In this document: positions 7,436 to 16,107 of the stretch, one piece after another | Layout of the letters: each line of letters begins with the position of its first letter | Position numbering within the stretch: the first letter of the stretch is position 1 | From: Catenovulum adriaticum | Lineage (GTDB): Bacteria; Pseudomonadota; Gammaproteobacteria; Enterobacterales; Alteromonadaceae | Reading direction: 5' to 3' | NCBI RefSeq assembly: GCF_026725475.1 | Contig: NZ_CP109965.1 | Coordinates: forward strand, 558,001-622,000 | Length of the DNA stretch: 64,000 nucleotides | Made by a program: the position numbers and the translations under genes | The notes under the pieces: generated by a model | What the model was told of the DNA's origin: nothing | Database searches by the model: none | The model's input: only the letters and a program-made list of their open reading frames with translations

Positions 7436-9487
7436 TTAATTCGCGTTAATATTTTGTATTATGGTTTGATAAACCTGTGCGGCATTGCGTTCGCTGGAAA
7501 ATTGCTTAGCTTTTGTTATTGCGGCATATCTAAGCCCTGCTAAATTTGAGTAATTGTTGAGTATGTAAGTTAAAATCTCAGCTAGTTTAGCAGGATCATT
7601 AGGTGTTACTAAAAAACCGTCTGTTTTATCGCTAATAATATCTAAAGGTCCGCCTTGATTACTGGCAACTACAACTAACCCAGCAGACATGGCTTCAGCA
7701 ACAACTCTTCCAAAAGGTTCGGGGTCTGTTGATGCATGTATTAAAATTTGAGCCTGCTGATATACTTTGCTGATATCGTTTGCAAAAGGGACTAATTTTA
7801 TTTTGTCTTCTAGTTGGTATTTTTTAATTAGGGTTTCTACTTTTAGTTGTTCATCGTTTGCAGGCTCTATACTACCAACAAAGTCTAAATAAATATTGGG
7901 ATATAGCTTAGCTATTTTCGCAAAAGCATGAACAACCACTTGTTGGCCTTTCCATCCGTAAAATCCACCAACCATGATCATTTTTATTTGTTTAGGCGCA
8001 TTGGTTTGGATAACGGGCGCTGTTTGCAGCGTAATGCCGTCGCAAATTAATTGATAATTTGTTTTATTTTTAGATACAGCTTGCTGAATAGAGCTTTGTA
8101 TCCAGCTTGAAATCGCAATATTCTGTGTCGCATTGTCGCACACCCACCGAGACAATTTTGATGGGGTCATATTGCCTCTTATGTGCATAATATAAGGTAT
8201 ACCGAGTAGCTTAGCAGCGATTGCCACATGGTAGCAGTTATAAGGATCGTTATTTAAATGCACGATTTCAGGTTTAACTTTATGCAGTATTATGATACTA
8301 AGGATGGTTTTATTAATGCTGTCCCAAGCAAAACTGAATAGGCTAGCGAGTTTACTTTTGTTTTGTATAGAGCGTATTTTTAGTTTGGGATAAACTAGTT
8401 TTTCTCCAAATTTATCGTAAATTTGATACTTTTCGTCGTGGGAGTTAACGCAAACTATCGGTGTATAGTTTTCACTTTTAGGCCAGTTCTCTAATATTTC
8501 CGCTAACGCTAAGCTTGCACCACCAAATCCTTTTCCATTTTCGACAAACAATACTTTTTGTTGTTTATTTGAATGCAATTGTGCTGAAACGATAAAGCGT
8601 AAAAAACTCATTTTAGCGCTAGCAGGCGCACTCATTCTCGGGATCTCGTATAAACTGTTTGCGTGTTGTTCAAATGGTGTATTGCAGGTGGTAAAAGCGT
8701 ATTTGTAACCGGACCGTTTTATTAATTCAATGGTTTCTTCATTGTAATCATACCCGGGTTTACCATTTGGAAATGCAAATAAACTAACGGGCTTGTCTAT
8801 GAGCATTTCTAACCTGGCTTTGTCTTCACTCAACTGATTAAGCGCAACTTGTCTTTCTTCTAAAGCTAAAATAGGGTGGTCTAAAGTGTGAGAGCCAATC
8901 AGCATACCATTATCAGATAGCATTTTAATTTCATTTTCACTAAGCATTAAATTATCTGAGCTACTTTCAACTTCAAAAGATAATTTGCGGCATAGTTGCG
9001 TAAGCAGCTGATGCCGTTGACGGAGTGTTTGATATTTAAATAGTTGTACTAATTTATTAAAAGCAACTTGTTTATCTTGGGCTGATTCAATAGAGATATC
9101 GCCTAATTCAAATTCATCAACATTAATTTGTTTTAGTGGACAACGCATAATGGCTAAATATAGCCTGTCGTTCCACATTAATTTAGTACCATTATGGTTA
9201 GATGAAATAAAAAAAGCGGCGTTTAAGCCGTGCTTTTTTAATAGCGGCATTGCTAAGGTTAAATGGCTTTTGTAACCATCATCAAATGTAATGGCGACCG
9301 CGCGATTTGGCAGTTTGTTTTGCTGACTTAATTCAAGCGCTGTAGTTAATGGCATTGGATTCATAAACTGGCGTAAAAACTTGAGTTGTTTGTCCAGTGT
9401 TTTGTAATGAATGCCGGGTAAGGTGCTATTGTTATCACAGATATTATGATAATTGATAATGAGCAATTTATTGTTTTGGCGATCCAT
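7436..9487 (-). CDS. Polysaccharide deacetylase (NodB/CE4)-glycosyltransferase GT4 fusion
   Basis: 683 residues from the ATG at 9487; an in-frame GTG at 9502 would add five residues that overlap the upstream gene. Residues ~1-300 form a NodB-type deacetylase: AVAITFDDGYKSH is motif 1 (TFDDG), GSHTLDHPIL is motif 2 (H-x-x-x-H metal ligands) and FAFPNGKPGYDY is a motif 3 variant. Residues ~310-680 form a GT4 enzyme: VLFVENGKGFGGASLALAE at the acceptor domain, IVHLNNDPYNCYHVAIAAK, and the donor motif EPFGRVVAEAM. The two activities are usually separate. The fusion suggests coupled sugar addition and N- or O-deacetylation, although deacetylases often act outside the cytoplasm and no signal peptide is visible. 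It starts 1 bp after the neighbouring stop codon. Confidence 0.85.
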   Translation of the reverse strand: MDRQNNKLLIINYHNICDNNSTLPGIHYKTLDKQLKFLRQFMNPMPLTTALELSQQNKLPNRAVAITFDDGYKSHLTLAMPLLKKHGLNAAFFISSNHNGTKLMWNDRLYLAIMRCPLKQINVDEFELGDISIESAQDKQVAFNKLVQLFKYQTLRQRHQLLTQLCRKLSFEVESSSDNLMLSENEIKMLSDNGMLIGSHTLDHPILALEERQVALNQLSEDKARLEMLIDKPVSLFAFPNGKPGYDYNEETIELIKRSGYKYAFTTCNTPFEQHANSLYEIPRMSAPASAKMSFLRFIVSAQLHSNKQQKVLFVENGKGFGGASLALAEILENWPKSENYTPIVCVNSHDEKYQIYDKFGEKLVYPKLKIRSIQNKSKLASLFSFAWDSINKTILSIIILHKVKPEIVHLNNDPYNCYHVAIAAKLLGIPYIMHIRGNMTPSKLSRWVCDNATQNIAISSWIQSSIQQAVSKNKTNYQLICDGITLQTAPVIQTNAPKQIKMIMVGGFYGWKGQQVVVHAFAKIAKLYPNIYLDFVGSIEPANDEQLKVETLIKKYQLEDKIKLVPFANDISKVYQQAQILIHASTDPEPFGRVVAEAMSAGLVVVASNQGGPLDIISDKTDGFLVTPNDPAKLAEILTYILNNYSNLAGLRYAAITKAKQFSSERNAAQVYQTIIQNINAN

Positions 9488-9488
9488 A

Positions 9489-10997
9489 TTATTTAGTGTC
9501 ACGAATATATTGAGATAAATGGGTGTAATAAATGGCTTTGTTTAGAATATCTAAGCGATCATTTAAATAATTTTTATCAACCCTCATTCGGATTAGCTTA
9601 AGGTTATGTTTAGTGCGATTTAGTATATTTTGATTACTGTCAGATTTAATGATGTATCTGAGGGCTTTGTAATTAAATTGGCGAATAGCTTGCTGGTATT
9701 CAGGCAGAAGTTGTTTTTTTCCTTCAGCGAAAGGCACATCTGCTGCATTTGGGTAGCCTGCGATAATTGCTCTGGTGTGAAATTGAGTATCTTCTATATA
9801 TTCAAATGGCAGAGAAGTTAAAAAATGATAAAGGCGAGTTAATAAAAACGGAGCCACTGCAACACGACCTTCACCCATTATATTCCATGTTGACAAACCT
9901 ATCTCTCGTCGGGTCCGGTTTCTTAAATAAAATTCAGCGATTGGGTTTTCATAACCTTTTAGTGATTCCAGTTCAGTTGCAATTTTTTTGACTATTTTGC
10001 TTCTGTCCATAAAGGGTAAAAGCTGTTTATTTAAAAATTTACTATAATTAGGCGCTTTGCTGGTAATATCTTCGGCAATGGCCAACCAGTTTTCTTGTTT
10101 GCGCCATGCGATACGCTCTGGAGATAAAAAATGACCAGCGGATAATACATCACCTGCGATACCATCATAAATAAAACTGATTTTTTGCTTGGTAAAGTAT
10201 TGGTGTAAAGGCAACATCCACGCATGTTCGTCAGCACAAAACGAGGTCATATTATTTTTTTCTATTTCATCATCAAATAAATCTTTGCCTAAAGGTGTGG
10301 TTACATGCTCTACGTTGAGTGCGTTACAAAGATTTTTAGCCGCCGCGAGATCATCGTTATGCTTAGGTGGAAAACAGGCGCAAGTTGCAATTAAATCTAT
10401 TTTTTTATTTTGTTTTAATAGTTCAAGCAATATATGACGAGAATCTCTGCCACCTGACAAAGGCAATGCGAGCTTTTCATTATGGGTATCAAACTCAGCC
10501 ATCACCTCTGCAAAGAGCTCTAAATAGGTTTGCATCGCTTGCTCGTAACTACCTGTGTAGGTTTTAGGTATTTGCAAACGTTTTAGGTTTGTTGTCTTAA
10601 TGCCTGATTTGTCCCAGCTAATTTGACTGTCTCTTGGGAGGCATTTGATCGTCAAAAATGGAGTTTGATCTGCTAAGTAGTAACCTAGCTGTAAAAAGCT
10701 GTTTAAACCGTCAATATCAAGTGGCTGTTTCCCCACTCGTTTTATGATATCAATAATATCGGTTGCTACGATAATTCGATTATTGGTTGCATAGTAATAG
10801 GTATTAATTAGCCCAAATGCTGACGTTTCAATATTGAGGGTCTGGCCATCAAATTGCCATTGAATATATTCACCTTCGCCTGAATCCTGTTTATAACCAG
10901 CAAAATAAGTAGTTTGACCCTGGGGATTATACATTTCACCATCACATTGAATGTCTATCCATGAGTTATTAAAATGAGCTGATTTCATGTGAGTCAT
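9489..10997 (-). CDS. Asparagine synthase-like protein lacking the glutaminase cysteine
   Basis: 502 residues. LPLSGGRDSRHILLEL (residues 179-194) is the PP-loop SGGxDS pyrophosphatase motif of the asparagine synthase C-terminal domain. The N-terminal ~140 residues look like a worn-down Ntn/glutaminase fold (INTYYYA, IIVATDI), but there is no Met-Cys start: the protein begins MTHMKSAHF. A glutamine-dependent amidotransfer is therefore unlikely; ATP-dependent ligation of a sugar or amine to an acid is possible. The start ATG at 10997 has a good AAGGA seven bases upstream; an in-frame ATG at 10988 is an alternative. It lies between the GT2 gene and the fusion protein. A canonical MCG-starting paralogue is encoded in the same operon at 16097-18001. 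Confidence 0.8.
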   Translation of the reverse strand: MTHMKSAHFNNSWIDIQCDGEMYNPQGQTTYFAGYKQDSGEGEYIQWQFDGQTLNIETSAFGLINTYYYATNNRIIVATDIIDIIKRVGKQPLDIDGLNSFLQLGYYLADQTPFLTIKCLPRDSQISWDKSGIKTTNLKRLQIPKTYTGSYEQAMQTYLELFAEVMAEFDTHNEKLALPLSGGRDSRHILLELLKQNKKIDLIATCACFPPKHNDDLAAAKNLCNALNVEHVTTPLGKDLFDDEIEKNNMTSFCADEHAWMLPLHQYFTKQKISFIYDGIAGDVLSAGHFLSPERIAWRKQENWLAIAEDITSKAPNYSKFLNKQLLPFMDRSKIVKKIATELESLKGYENPIAEFYLRNRTRREIGLSTWNIMGEGRVAVAPFLLTRLYHFLTSLPFEYIEDTQFHTRAIIAGYPNAADVPFAEGKKQLLPEYQQAIRQFNYKALRYIIKSDSNQNILNRTKHNLKLIRMRVDKNYLNDRLDILNKAIYYTHLSQYIRDTK

Positions 10998-11015
10998 CGT
11001 TTATCCTTAATTTGC

Positions 11016-11933
11016 TTATTTATTTTTATGCATTTTATAAGCGGCGAGACGACCGAGTGTTTCGTGATAATCCCAGTTTAATTTTAGTTTTCTATCAGGG
11101 TTAGACTCGAACGCAGATTTTACTTTGCTTACTAATGCTTTACTAAAGAGGTACCTTGGGTAACCTTTAAAAAACGGGCCCGTATAAGGTTGGTACTTTA
11201 TTTCTAAATAAGCTTGCCCTCTACCAAACTTCTCGGCTCGTCCGTCAATCCATTTTAAGCTCATTTGATTCGGATGTATAATATGTTCAACATTATTTTC
11301 ACTGCTAAAATAAGCCTTTGCATTAAATTGAGTGCTCATTCTAATGTTAAATTCGGTTTCACTTCCCATCCCGTAGCTGGTGGGTGAAGGGCCTGTATGT
11401 TCGTCAAATAAACCGTGTTTGAAAAGCTCGGCTCTGACAAGCATATTATTGCCAAATACCTCTCCAGCATCAACAGGACCGGTCGGCAATTTGGATTTCG
11501 ACTTTGCAAAACAAACCATCTCTACCCATTCAAGTGTTAACCAACTTGGCTTTTCTGTTGGATATCTGGGGTTTACACGGCCGCCATAAATTTGATATTC
11601 AGGTTGCTCAGTTAAAATTTGATACCAATTTTTAATAAATTCAGCATTTGGAATGACATCATCATCTGTAAATAAAAATACGTCGGTTTCTATTTGTCTT
11701 ACAGCGCTGTTTAGCGCTGTGTTTTTACCTGCTTTTTCTTCATACAAATAGGTTAATGGCAGCTTGTTTTGAAAAGATTCTATAATCTCTTTGCTATTGT
11801 CTGAACTGGCGTTATCAACTACATAAATATGAAAGTCTAATGTATTAGGAATCGTTTGTTGAGTGTAACTGGTTAATACTTCTGGTAGCGTTTTACTGCC
11901 ATTATGGGTTGCAATTACAAGTGATAATTTCAT
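11016..11933 (-). CDS. Glycosyltransferase family 2
   Basis: 305 residues. The GT-A nucleotide-binding start LSLVIATHNGSKTLPEVL is followed by HIYVVDNASSDNSKEII and by the metal-binding DxD region VFLFTDDDVIPNAEF (about residue 90). These are the three standard GT2 blocks. It is cytosolic with no clear membrane anchor. It probably adds a sugar to the lipid-linked repeat unit. Donor and linkage are not readable. An AAGG ribosome-binding site lies about nine bases before the ATG; the gap to the upstream sulfotransferase gene is 13 bp. Confidence 0.88.
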   Translation of the reverse strand: MKLSLVIATHNGSKTLPEVLTSYTQQTIPNTLDFHIYVVDNASSDNSKEIIESFQNKLPLTYLYEEKAGKNTALNSAVRQIETDVFLFTDDDVIPNAEFIKNWYQILTEQPEYQIYGGRVNPRYPTEKPSWLTLEWVEMVCFAKSKSKLPTGPVDAGEVFGNNMLVRAELFKHGLFDEHTGPSPTSYGMGSETEFNIRMSTQFNAKAYFSSENNVEHIIHPNQMSLKWIDGRAEKFGRGQAYLEIKYQPYTGPFFKGYPRYLFSKALVSKVKSAFESNPDRKLKLNWDYHETLGRLAAYKMHKNK

Positions 11934-11946
11934 TCATTCAGCCTTT

Positions 11947-12738
11947 TTATACTAAGCGATCAATTATTTTTTTACTGGCTAAAAAACGTTTTAAAGCTTC
12001 TTTGTATTTAAATTTGGTTCTGCTTTTTATTTCTGCATGACTAAAATATTCTTCCACATGACTACTACCTTGATAAGCTTCAACCGTATCTAATTGAGAA
12101 AGCCAACTGTTATCCGGTTCATAGCCTAAATCAATTAATGAGGGAGTAATATCACCATGCAGTTGTATTTGCTGCTTGATCCTAGGCAGGTGGTTTTGCC
12201 AATTACCTATTCCTTTGGCATCGATAGGACGAAACTCTTTTAGTGCTTTTTTTGATTCTTCGGATGGGTTAGCGTGCAAATGGTATTCTGAAAATAAATG
12301 ATTGCTTTGCAAACACGGAATTTGAGACTGTATTTGACGTTGTATTTCATCCGGTTTTTTCACAAAGTCTTCGTAAATCACGGGGATAAAACGAGGATGT
12401 TTTTGATATTTTTGGACCTGTGGATAAAAATATTGCCAATACCTCAAAGTCGACCAATAAACCGTTTTATTTTTATTATGGCGACTTACAACGGAATCTC
12501 TGGGGTCTCGAATGAGGCAAATAACATACAGCTCAGGATCAACAATAAGTGAAGGCCAAATCACAAACAAATCAGCAGGGTGCTTAGTTAATAATATATC
12601 GGCATGTTTTTTGGGTCTGAAAAAAAGATTATCTTCATGCTCAGTACTCAGGTCGATATTAAAGCAGGTAGACATTGCCTCAGCTAGTAAGGTTGTACCT
12701 GTTCTTGGGCCAGTTCCTACTATATGTATTTGTTTCAT
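11947..12738 (-). CDS. Sulfotransferase family protein
   Basis: 263 residues. HIVGTGPRTGTTLLAEAM (residues 4-21) is a classic PAPS phosphate-binding loop (GxxRTGTT), and YVICLIRDPRDSVVSRHN is the 3'-phosphate-binding block with RDPRD and the later Ser. FIPVIYEDFVKKPDE is the typical segment after it. Cytosolic. It sits next to another sulfotransferase gene (18-bp gap), and the two differ clearly in sequence, which suggests different acceptors or positions. Sulfation of a polysaccharide precursor is inferred from context. Confidence 0.85.
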   Translation of the reverse strand: MKQIHIVGTGPRTGTTLLAEAMSTCFNIDLSTEHEDNLFFRPKKHADILLTKHPADLFVIWPSLIVDPELYVICLIRDPRDSVVSRHNKNKTVYWSTLRYWQYFYPQVQKYQKHPRFIPVIYEDFVKKPDEIQRQIQSQIPCLQSNHLFSEYHLHANPSEESKKALKEFRPIDAKGIGNWQNHLPRIKQQIQLHGDITPSLIDLGYEPDNSWLSQLDTVEAYQGSSHVEEYFSHAEIKSRTKFKYKEALKRFLASKKIIDRLV

Positions 12739-12756
12739 TGTTGGTCCATTTATTTG

Positions 12757-13740
12757 TTACGCAGACGGTGTATTGTATTGTTCAAACAGTTGATAAGACC
12801 TAGTGCCTTTTAAAATATCTTGAATGGCCAACTGATCTTCTGCTGGTAACTGTTTGCGCCACTTCATTGCTGAATGCAGTGGATCTTTTTGAATACTATA
12901 ATACGTTTCCGTCTCACTGGAGGTTGTTTCTAAAACGTATTGTTCAATTTCTCCGTTATCTTTAAGACCTAAGTGGTCATATATTTTTTTAAACTCTCTT
13001 TTGGGATCGCTGCAAATATCTTCATAGATAAATAACTTTATGTTGTCATTATTTTTTACATCGTTTAACGCTTTTTCATTGTAAATTAGCCAGCGTACGG
13101 CGAGCCTTTGCGCCGGCGTTAACGCTTTAAACTGATCCATATCAAAATTGAGCGCTTTTCCTACTGATGAATTGACTAACTCTTCCATTAATCCGAATGC
13201 TTGATAAATGGGTAGGTTGTCTCCAAACTCATGGCTGCTAATGCCTCTCAACTCTGAATTGATGACACCACAAGGATGACGAACGACATAAGCAATTGGC
13301 ATTTCCGGATTTGCTTGAGCAAGCACATTTAGGCGAGCTGGCGATTCAATTGATTTCCAGAAGATCACATTGTCTTGGCTTTTTGGAAGACTAATTGACG
13401 CTTTTTTAATATTAATTTTTTTAAATAAGCTATTCGCTATTTTAGCCAAGTATATTTTAGCTTTGTTAGTGTTCAATGCGATACTTGAAAGCTTTTCTTT
13501 TGGATAAAACGGTAAACGGCCGATCACTTTTAACGATTTATTGTTTATGATGCCGGGTAAATACTGACGCACAGTATCAATATGATTTTCTACTTCGGTG
13601 TCTTCGATAAAATGGGGTATGTTTATTTTTTCTTCACTATCGGGCTCATGAAAGTAAATTGTATTTTTTTGTCGATCAACGCCTTTAGCAAGCCAAGTGG
13701 TTCCCGATCTTGGCATTCCGACGAGTAAAGCTTGTTTCAT
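12757..13740 (-). CDS. Sulfotransferase family protein
   Basis: 327 residues. LLVGMPRSGTTWLAKGVD (residues 5-22) is a textbook 5'-phosphosulfate loop (PRSGTTWL). PIAYVVRHPCGVINSELRG is the 3'-phosphate-binding strand and helix, and IKLFIYEDICSDPKREF is the conserved later block. The gene starts with a 4-bp ATGA overlap with the upstream glycosyltransferase gene, so expression is probably coupled. The acceptor is unknown; a sugar in the exopolysaccharide is the obvious candidate from context. Confidence 0.87.
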   Translation of the reverse strand: MKQALLVGMPRSGTTWLAKGVDRQKNTIYFHEPDSEEKINIPHFIEDTEVENHIDTVRQYLPGIINNKSLKVIGRLPFYPKEKLSSIALNTNKAKIYLAKIANSLFKKINIKKASISLPKSQDNVIFWKSIESPARLNVLAQANPEMPIAYVVRHPCGVINSELRGISSHEFGDNLPIYQAFGLMEELVNSSVGKALNFDMDQFKALTPAQRLAVRWLIYNEKALNDVKNNDNIKLFIYEDICSDPKREFKKIYDHLGLKDNGEIEQYVLETTSSETETYYSIQKDPLHSAMKWRKQLPAEDQLAIQDILKGTRSYQLFEQYNTPSA

Positions 13741-14909
13741 CGTTGAGCATCCTGTGTTTTTAGTTTTTTAAATAAAGTTATAATATGCTGGGCATTGGCT
13801 AACCAAGTTAATTTTTTTTGGCTGATGGTTTGTGCCGCTTGTTCAGCAAGTTGTTGACTAAGGTTTTTATCGCTTAACATACGGGTTAAACAATCACTAA
13901 AGGTGGGTGTTGAGTTGCTATTGAATAATAATGCGTTTTGCTGATCAACAAGCAACTCACGGATATTCGGTGTATTGGGCGCTATTATGGCTTTGCCTAA
14001 TGCTAAATACTCGAGCATTTTTAGTGGTGAAGCGTACGCGACTACATCCGGTTGAAGGGCGACGTCAACTTGTGACAGCCAATCAGGCATACGATTTCGC
14101 TGGATGATGCCGGATATATATATTTGTTGACTCAAGTTTAATGATTCAGCCTGTGCCTTTAAGTTTTCTACTGCTGGTCCATCCCCTATAATCATAAAAA
14201 ATAGCGATGGATCATTTAATTTTGCCATGATCTCTAAAACCCGGTCTAAACCATGCCAGTCTCTAACAAAACCAACAAATCCGATAACGGTTTTATTGGT
14301 TAAGTCGGGTAATTCACTCGGTTTTTTGGTTGGTGCTAAAAACTTTGCTTCGTTAATACCGTTAGGAATAACCTGGATTTTATCTTCGCTGACTCCAATT
14401 TCTCGAATGTAATCGGCTAATACATTGGTAACAGGTAGAACTTTGTTGGCATTTTTCCAACAATAATGCTGGCTCCATTTAGCGAGCCAGTCCATGCTGA
14501 TGCCATTGTATTTTTTACGCTCTTGGTAGAGTGGGGCGTTTACTTCTAGTAATAAAGGTAAATTAAAAAGCTTGCTTGCCCAAATACCCGCAGGTAGAAA
14601 AAGGTTGTATCTTTCGTATATAGCATCGGGCTTGTGTTTTATGATCGCTATACTGAGTTTCAACAAAGCGTAAAAAGCGTAAGTAAATTCCAGCAATTCA
14701 TAAATAAATTGTGGTAGCTTGGCTTTTAGCGCATCGACAAATCCGCCATCGCTGCCAAAATCACTGTTTTCTGCAACTTTTGGAGCAACTAAAATAATTT
14801 GCTGGTTTTCTTGTTTAAGCGCATTAATGATTTCTTCAACATGCACATACTGACCATCTTTAGAGGCGATTCTGTGGTGGTATAGTATTTTTAAAGGTTT
14901 ATCTGTCAT
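13737..14909 (-). CDS. Glycosyltransferase family 4
   Basis: 390 residues from the ATG at 14909; a TTG at 14924 is in frame but deeper inside the upstream gene. N-terminal domain: KILYHHRIASKDGQYVHVEE. The C-terminal domain enters at VIGFVGFVRDWHGLDRVLEI, with donor-site segment ASPLKMLEYLALGKAIIAP. GT-B, retaining type by family. A predicted hydrophobic patch near residues 65-110 may associate with the membrane. It is coupled to the genes on both sides (11-bp and 4-bp overlaps). Probable role: repeat-unit assembly. Confidence 0.87.
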   Translation of the reverse strand: MTDKPLKILYHHRIASKDGQYVHVEEIINALKQENQQIILVAPKVAENSDFGSDGGFVDALKAKLPQFIYELLEFTYAFYALLKLSIAIIKHKPDAIYERYNLFLPAGIWASKLFNLPLLLEVNAPLYQERKKYNGISMDWLAKWSQHYCWKNANKVLPVTNVLADYIREIGVSEDKIQVIPNGINEAKFLAPTKKPSELPDLTNKTVIGFVGFVRDWHGLDRVLEIMAKLNDPSLFFMIIGDGPAVENLKAQAESLNLSQQIYISGIIQRNRMPDWLSQVDVALQPDVVAYASPLKMLEYLALGKAIIAPNTPNIRELLVDQQNALLFNSNSTPTFSDCLTRMLSDKNLSQQLAEQAAQTISQKKLTWLANAQHIITLFKKLKTQDAQR

Positions 14910-16107
14910 GCTGGTTTCCGTCAATAATACTGCTAAAAATTTGATATTGTTTGTCAGACGTTTCTGCCCAACTAAATTGCTCGGCGTATAAACGTGTTTG
15001 CAGTCGGTTTGGTGGATTGTTTAGTAAAGTTTTAATACCTTGCTCTATTGAGGCTGAGTCTCGCTCAACTAAAATACCAGCTTCAGGACTGGCGACCACT
15101 TCGGGAGTTCCCCATATATTCGCCGCTACAACTGGGGTTCCGCTAGCCATAGATTCAAGTAGCACATTTGCCCAGCCTTCACGGCTTGAGGCTAATACAA
15201 GCGCATCTGCACTGCGGTAATACTGGCTTAATTTTGCTTGTGGCAAAGCGCCTAAAAAACTCACGCGATCGGTTAACTTTAGTTGTTTAACTTGTTGCTC
15301 TAATTTTTGTTTGTCAGGGCCGTCTCCGGCAATCATTAGGTGGCAATCAGGTAAATTTTTAATGGCATCTATAACTAAAAAATGGCCTTTTCGTTCAATT
15401 AGCCAGCCAACTGATAAAATAAGTTTTTTGTCAGCAAGGTGTTCTTTTTTTAGCTGTCGTTGGGTTGCCTCATCCGAAGGGGTAAATAGACTTAAGTCAA
15501 CCCCGTTTCTAAGTACAGATGTTTTATTTTCATTTGCGCCTAAGCTGACCATTTCATCTTTTAATGCTTTGCAGACGGCCATTAAATGATCTGCTTTTTT
15601 AAATACGCTTTGAATTAGGCGTTTAGGTTTTTCTTGCTGTGGAATTAAATTAATATCAGTGCCACGTGCAGTACAGGTAAAAGGGATATTTAGTTCCTCA
15701 GCTACTTTCGCAATAGCAACTCCGTCGGGGTAAAAATAATGACCATCAATCACATCAAATTTTTGACCTTGAAGCTGTAACCGTTTAATACACCTTTTTA
15801 TACTGTGAGCCATTAACCAAGGGGTCAGTAACATACCAATTTTAGGAATCACCAAATATTTAGGATGGTAAATCGTAATACCGTGGCGCTCTTCTTTTGT
15901 TTTTACACCAGCAAACCTCGCATATTCACCAAAGCATGTGTTTTTAAACGGAAACCAGGGAACGGGTGCAATGACACAAGGGGTAATTTTTGGGTAATCT
16001 TTGACTAAGTTACGCAAGCGGGTTTCGACAAATACTCCATGCTTAAAGTCGCGATTATTAGGGTATAAGCTGGATATTGTCAGTAACTTAATGTTATCAA
16101 CTTGCAT
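14899..16107 (-). CDS. Glycosyltransferase family 4
   Basis: 402 residues. The N-terminus LLTISSLYPNNRDFKHGVF matches GT4 enzymes that recognise a lipid-linked acceptor. The nucleotide-sugar domain begins with LILSVGWLIERKGHFLVIDA. The E-x7-E donor motif is complete: SREGWANVLLESMASG. This resembles the glycosyltransferases often found next to the XrtA amidotransferase gene. It overlaps that gene by 11 bp upstream and the next glycosyltransferase by 11 bp downstream. Confidence 0.9.
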   Translation of the reverse strand: MQVDNIKLLTISSLYPNNRDFKHGVFVETRLRNLVKDYPKITPCVIAPVPWFPFKNTCFGEYARFAGVKTKEERHGITIYHPKYLVIPKIGMLLTPWLMAHSIKRCIKRLQLQGQKFDVIDGHYFYPDGVAIAKVAEELNIPFTCTARGTDINLIPQQEKPKRLIQSVFKKADHLMAVCKALKDEMVSLGANENKTSVLRNGVDLSLFTPSDEATQRQLKKEHLADKKLILSVGWLIERKGHFLVIDAIKNLPDCHLMIAGDGPDKQKLEQQVKQLKLTDRVSFLGALPQAKLSQYYRSADALVLASSREGWANVLLESMASGTPVVAANIWGTPEVVASPEAGILVERDSASIEQGIKTLLNNPPNRLQTRLYAEQFSWAETSDKQYQIFSSIIDGNQHDR

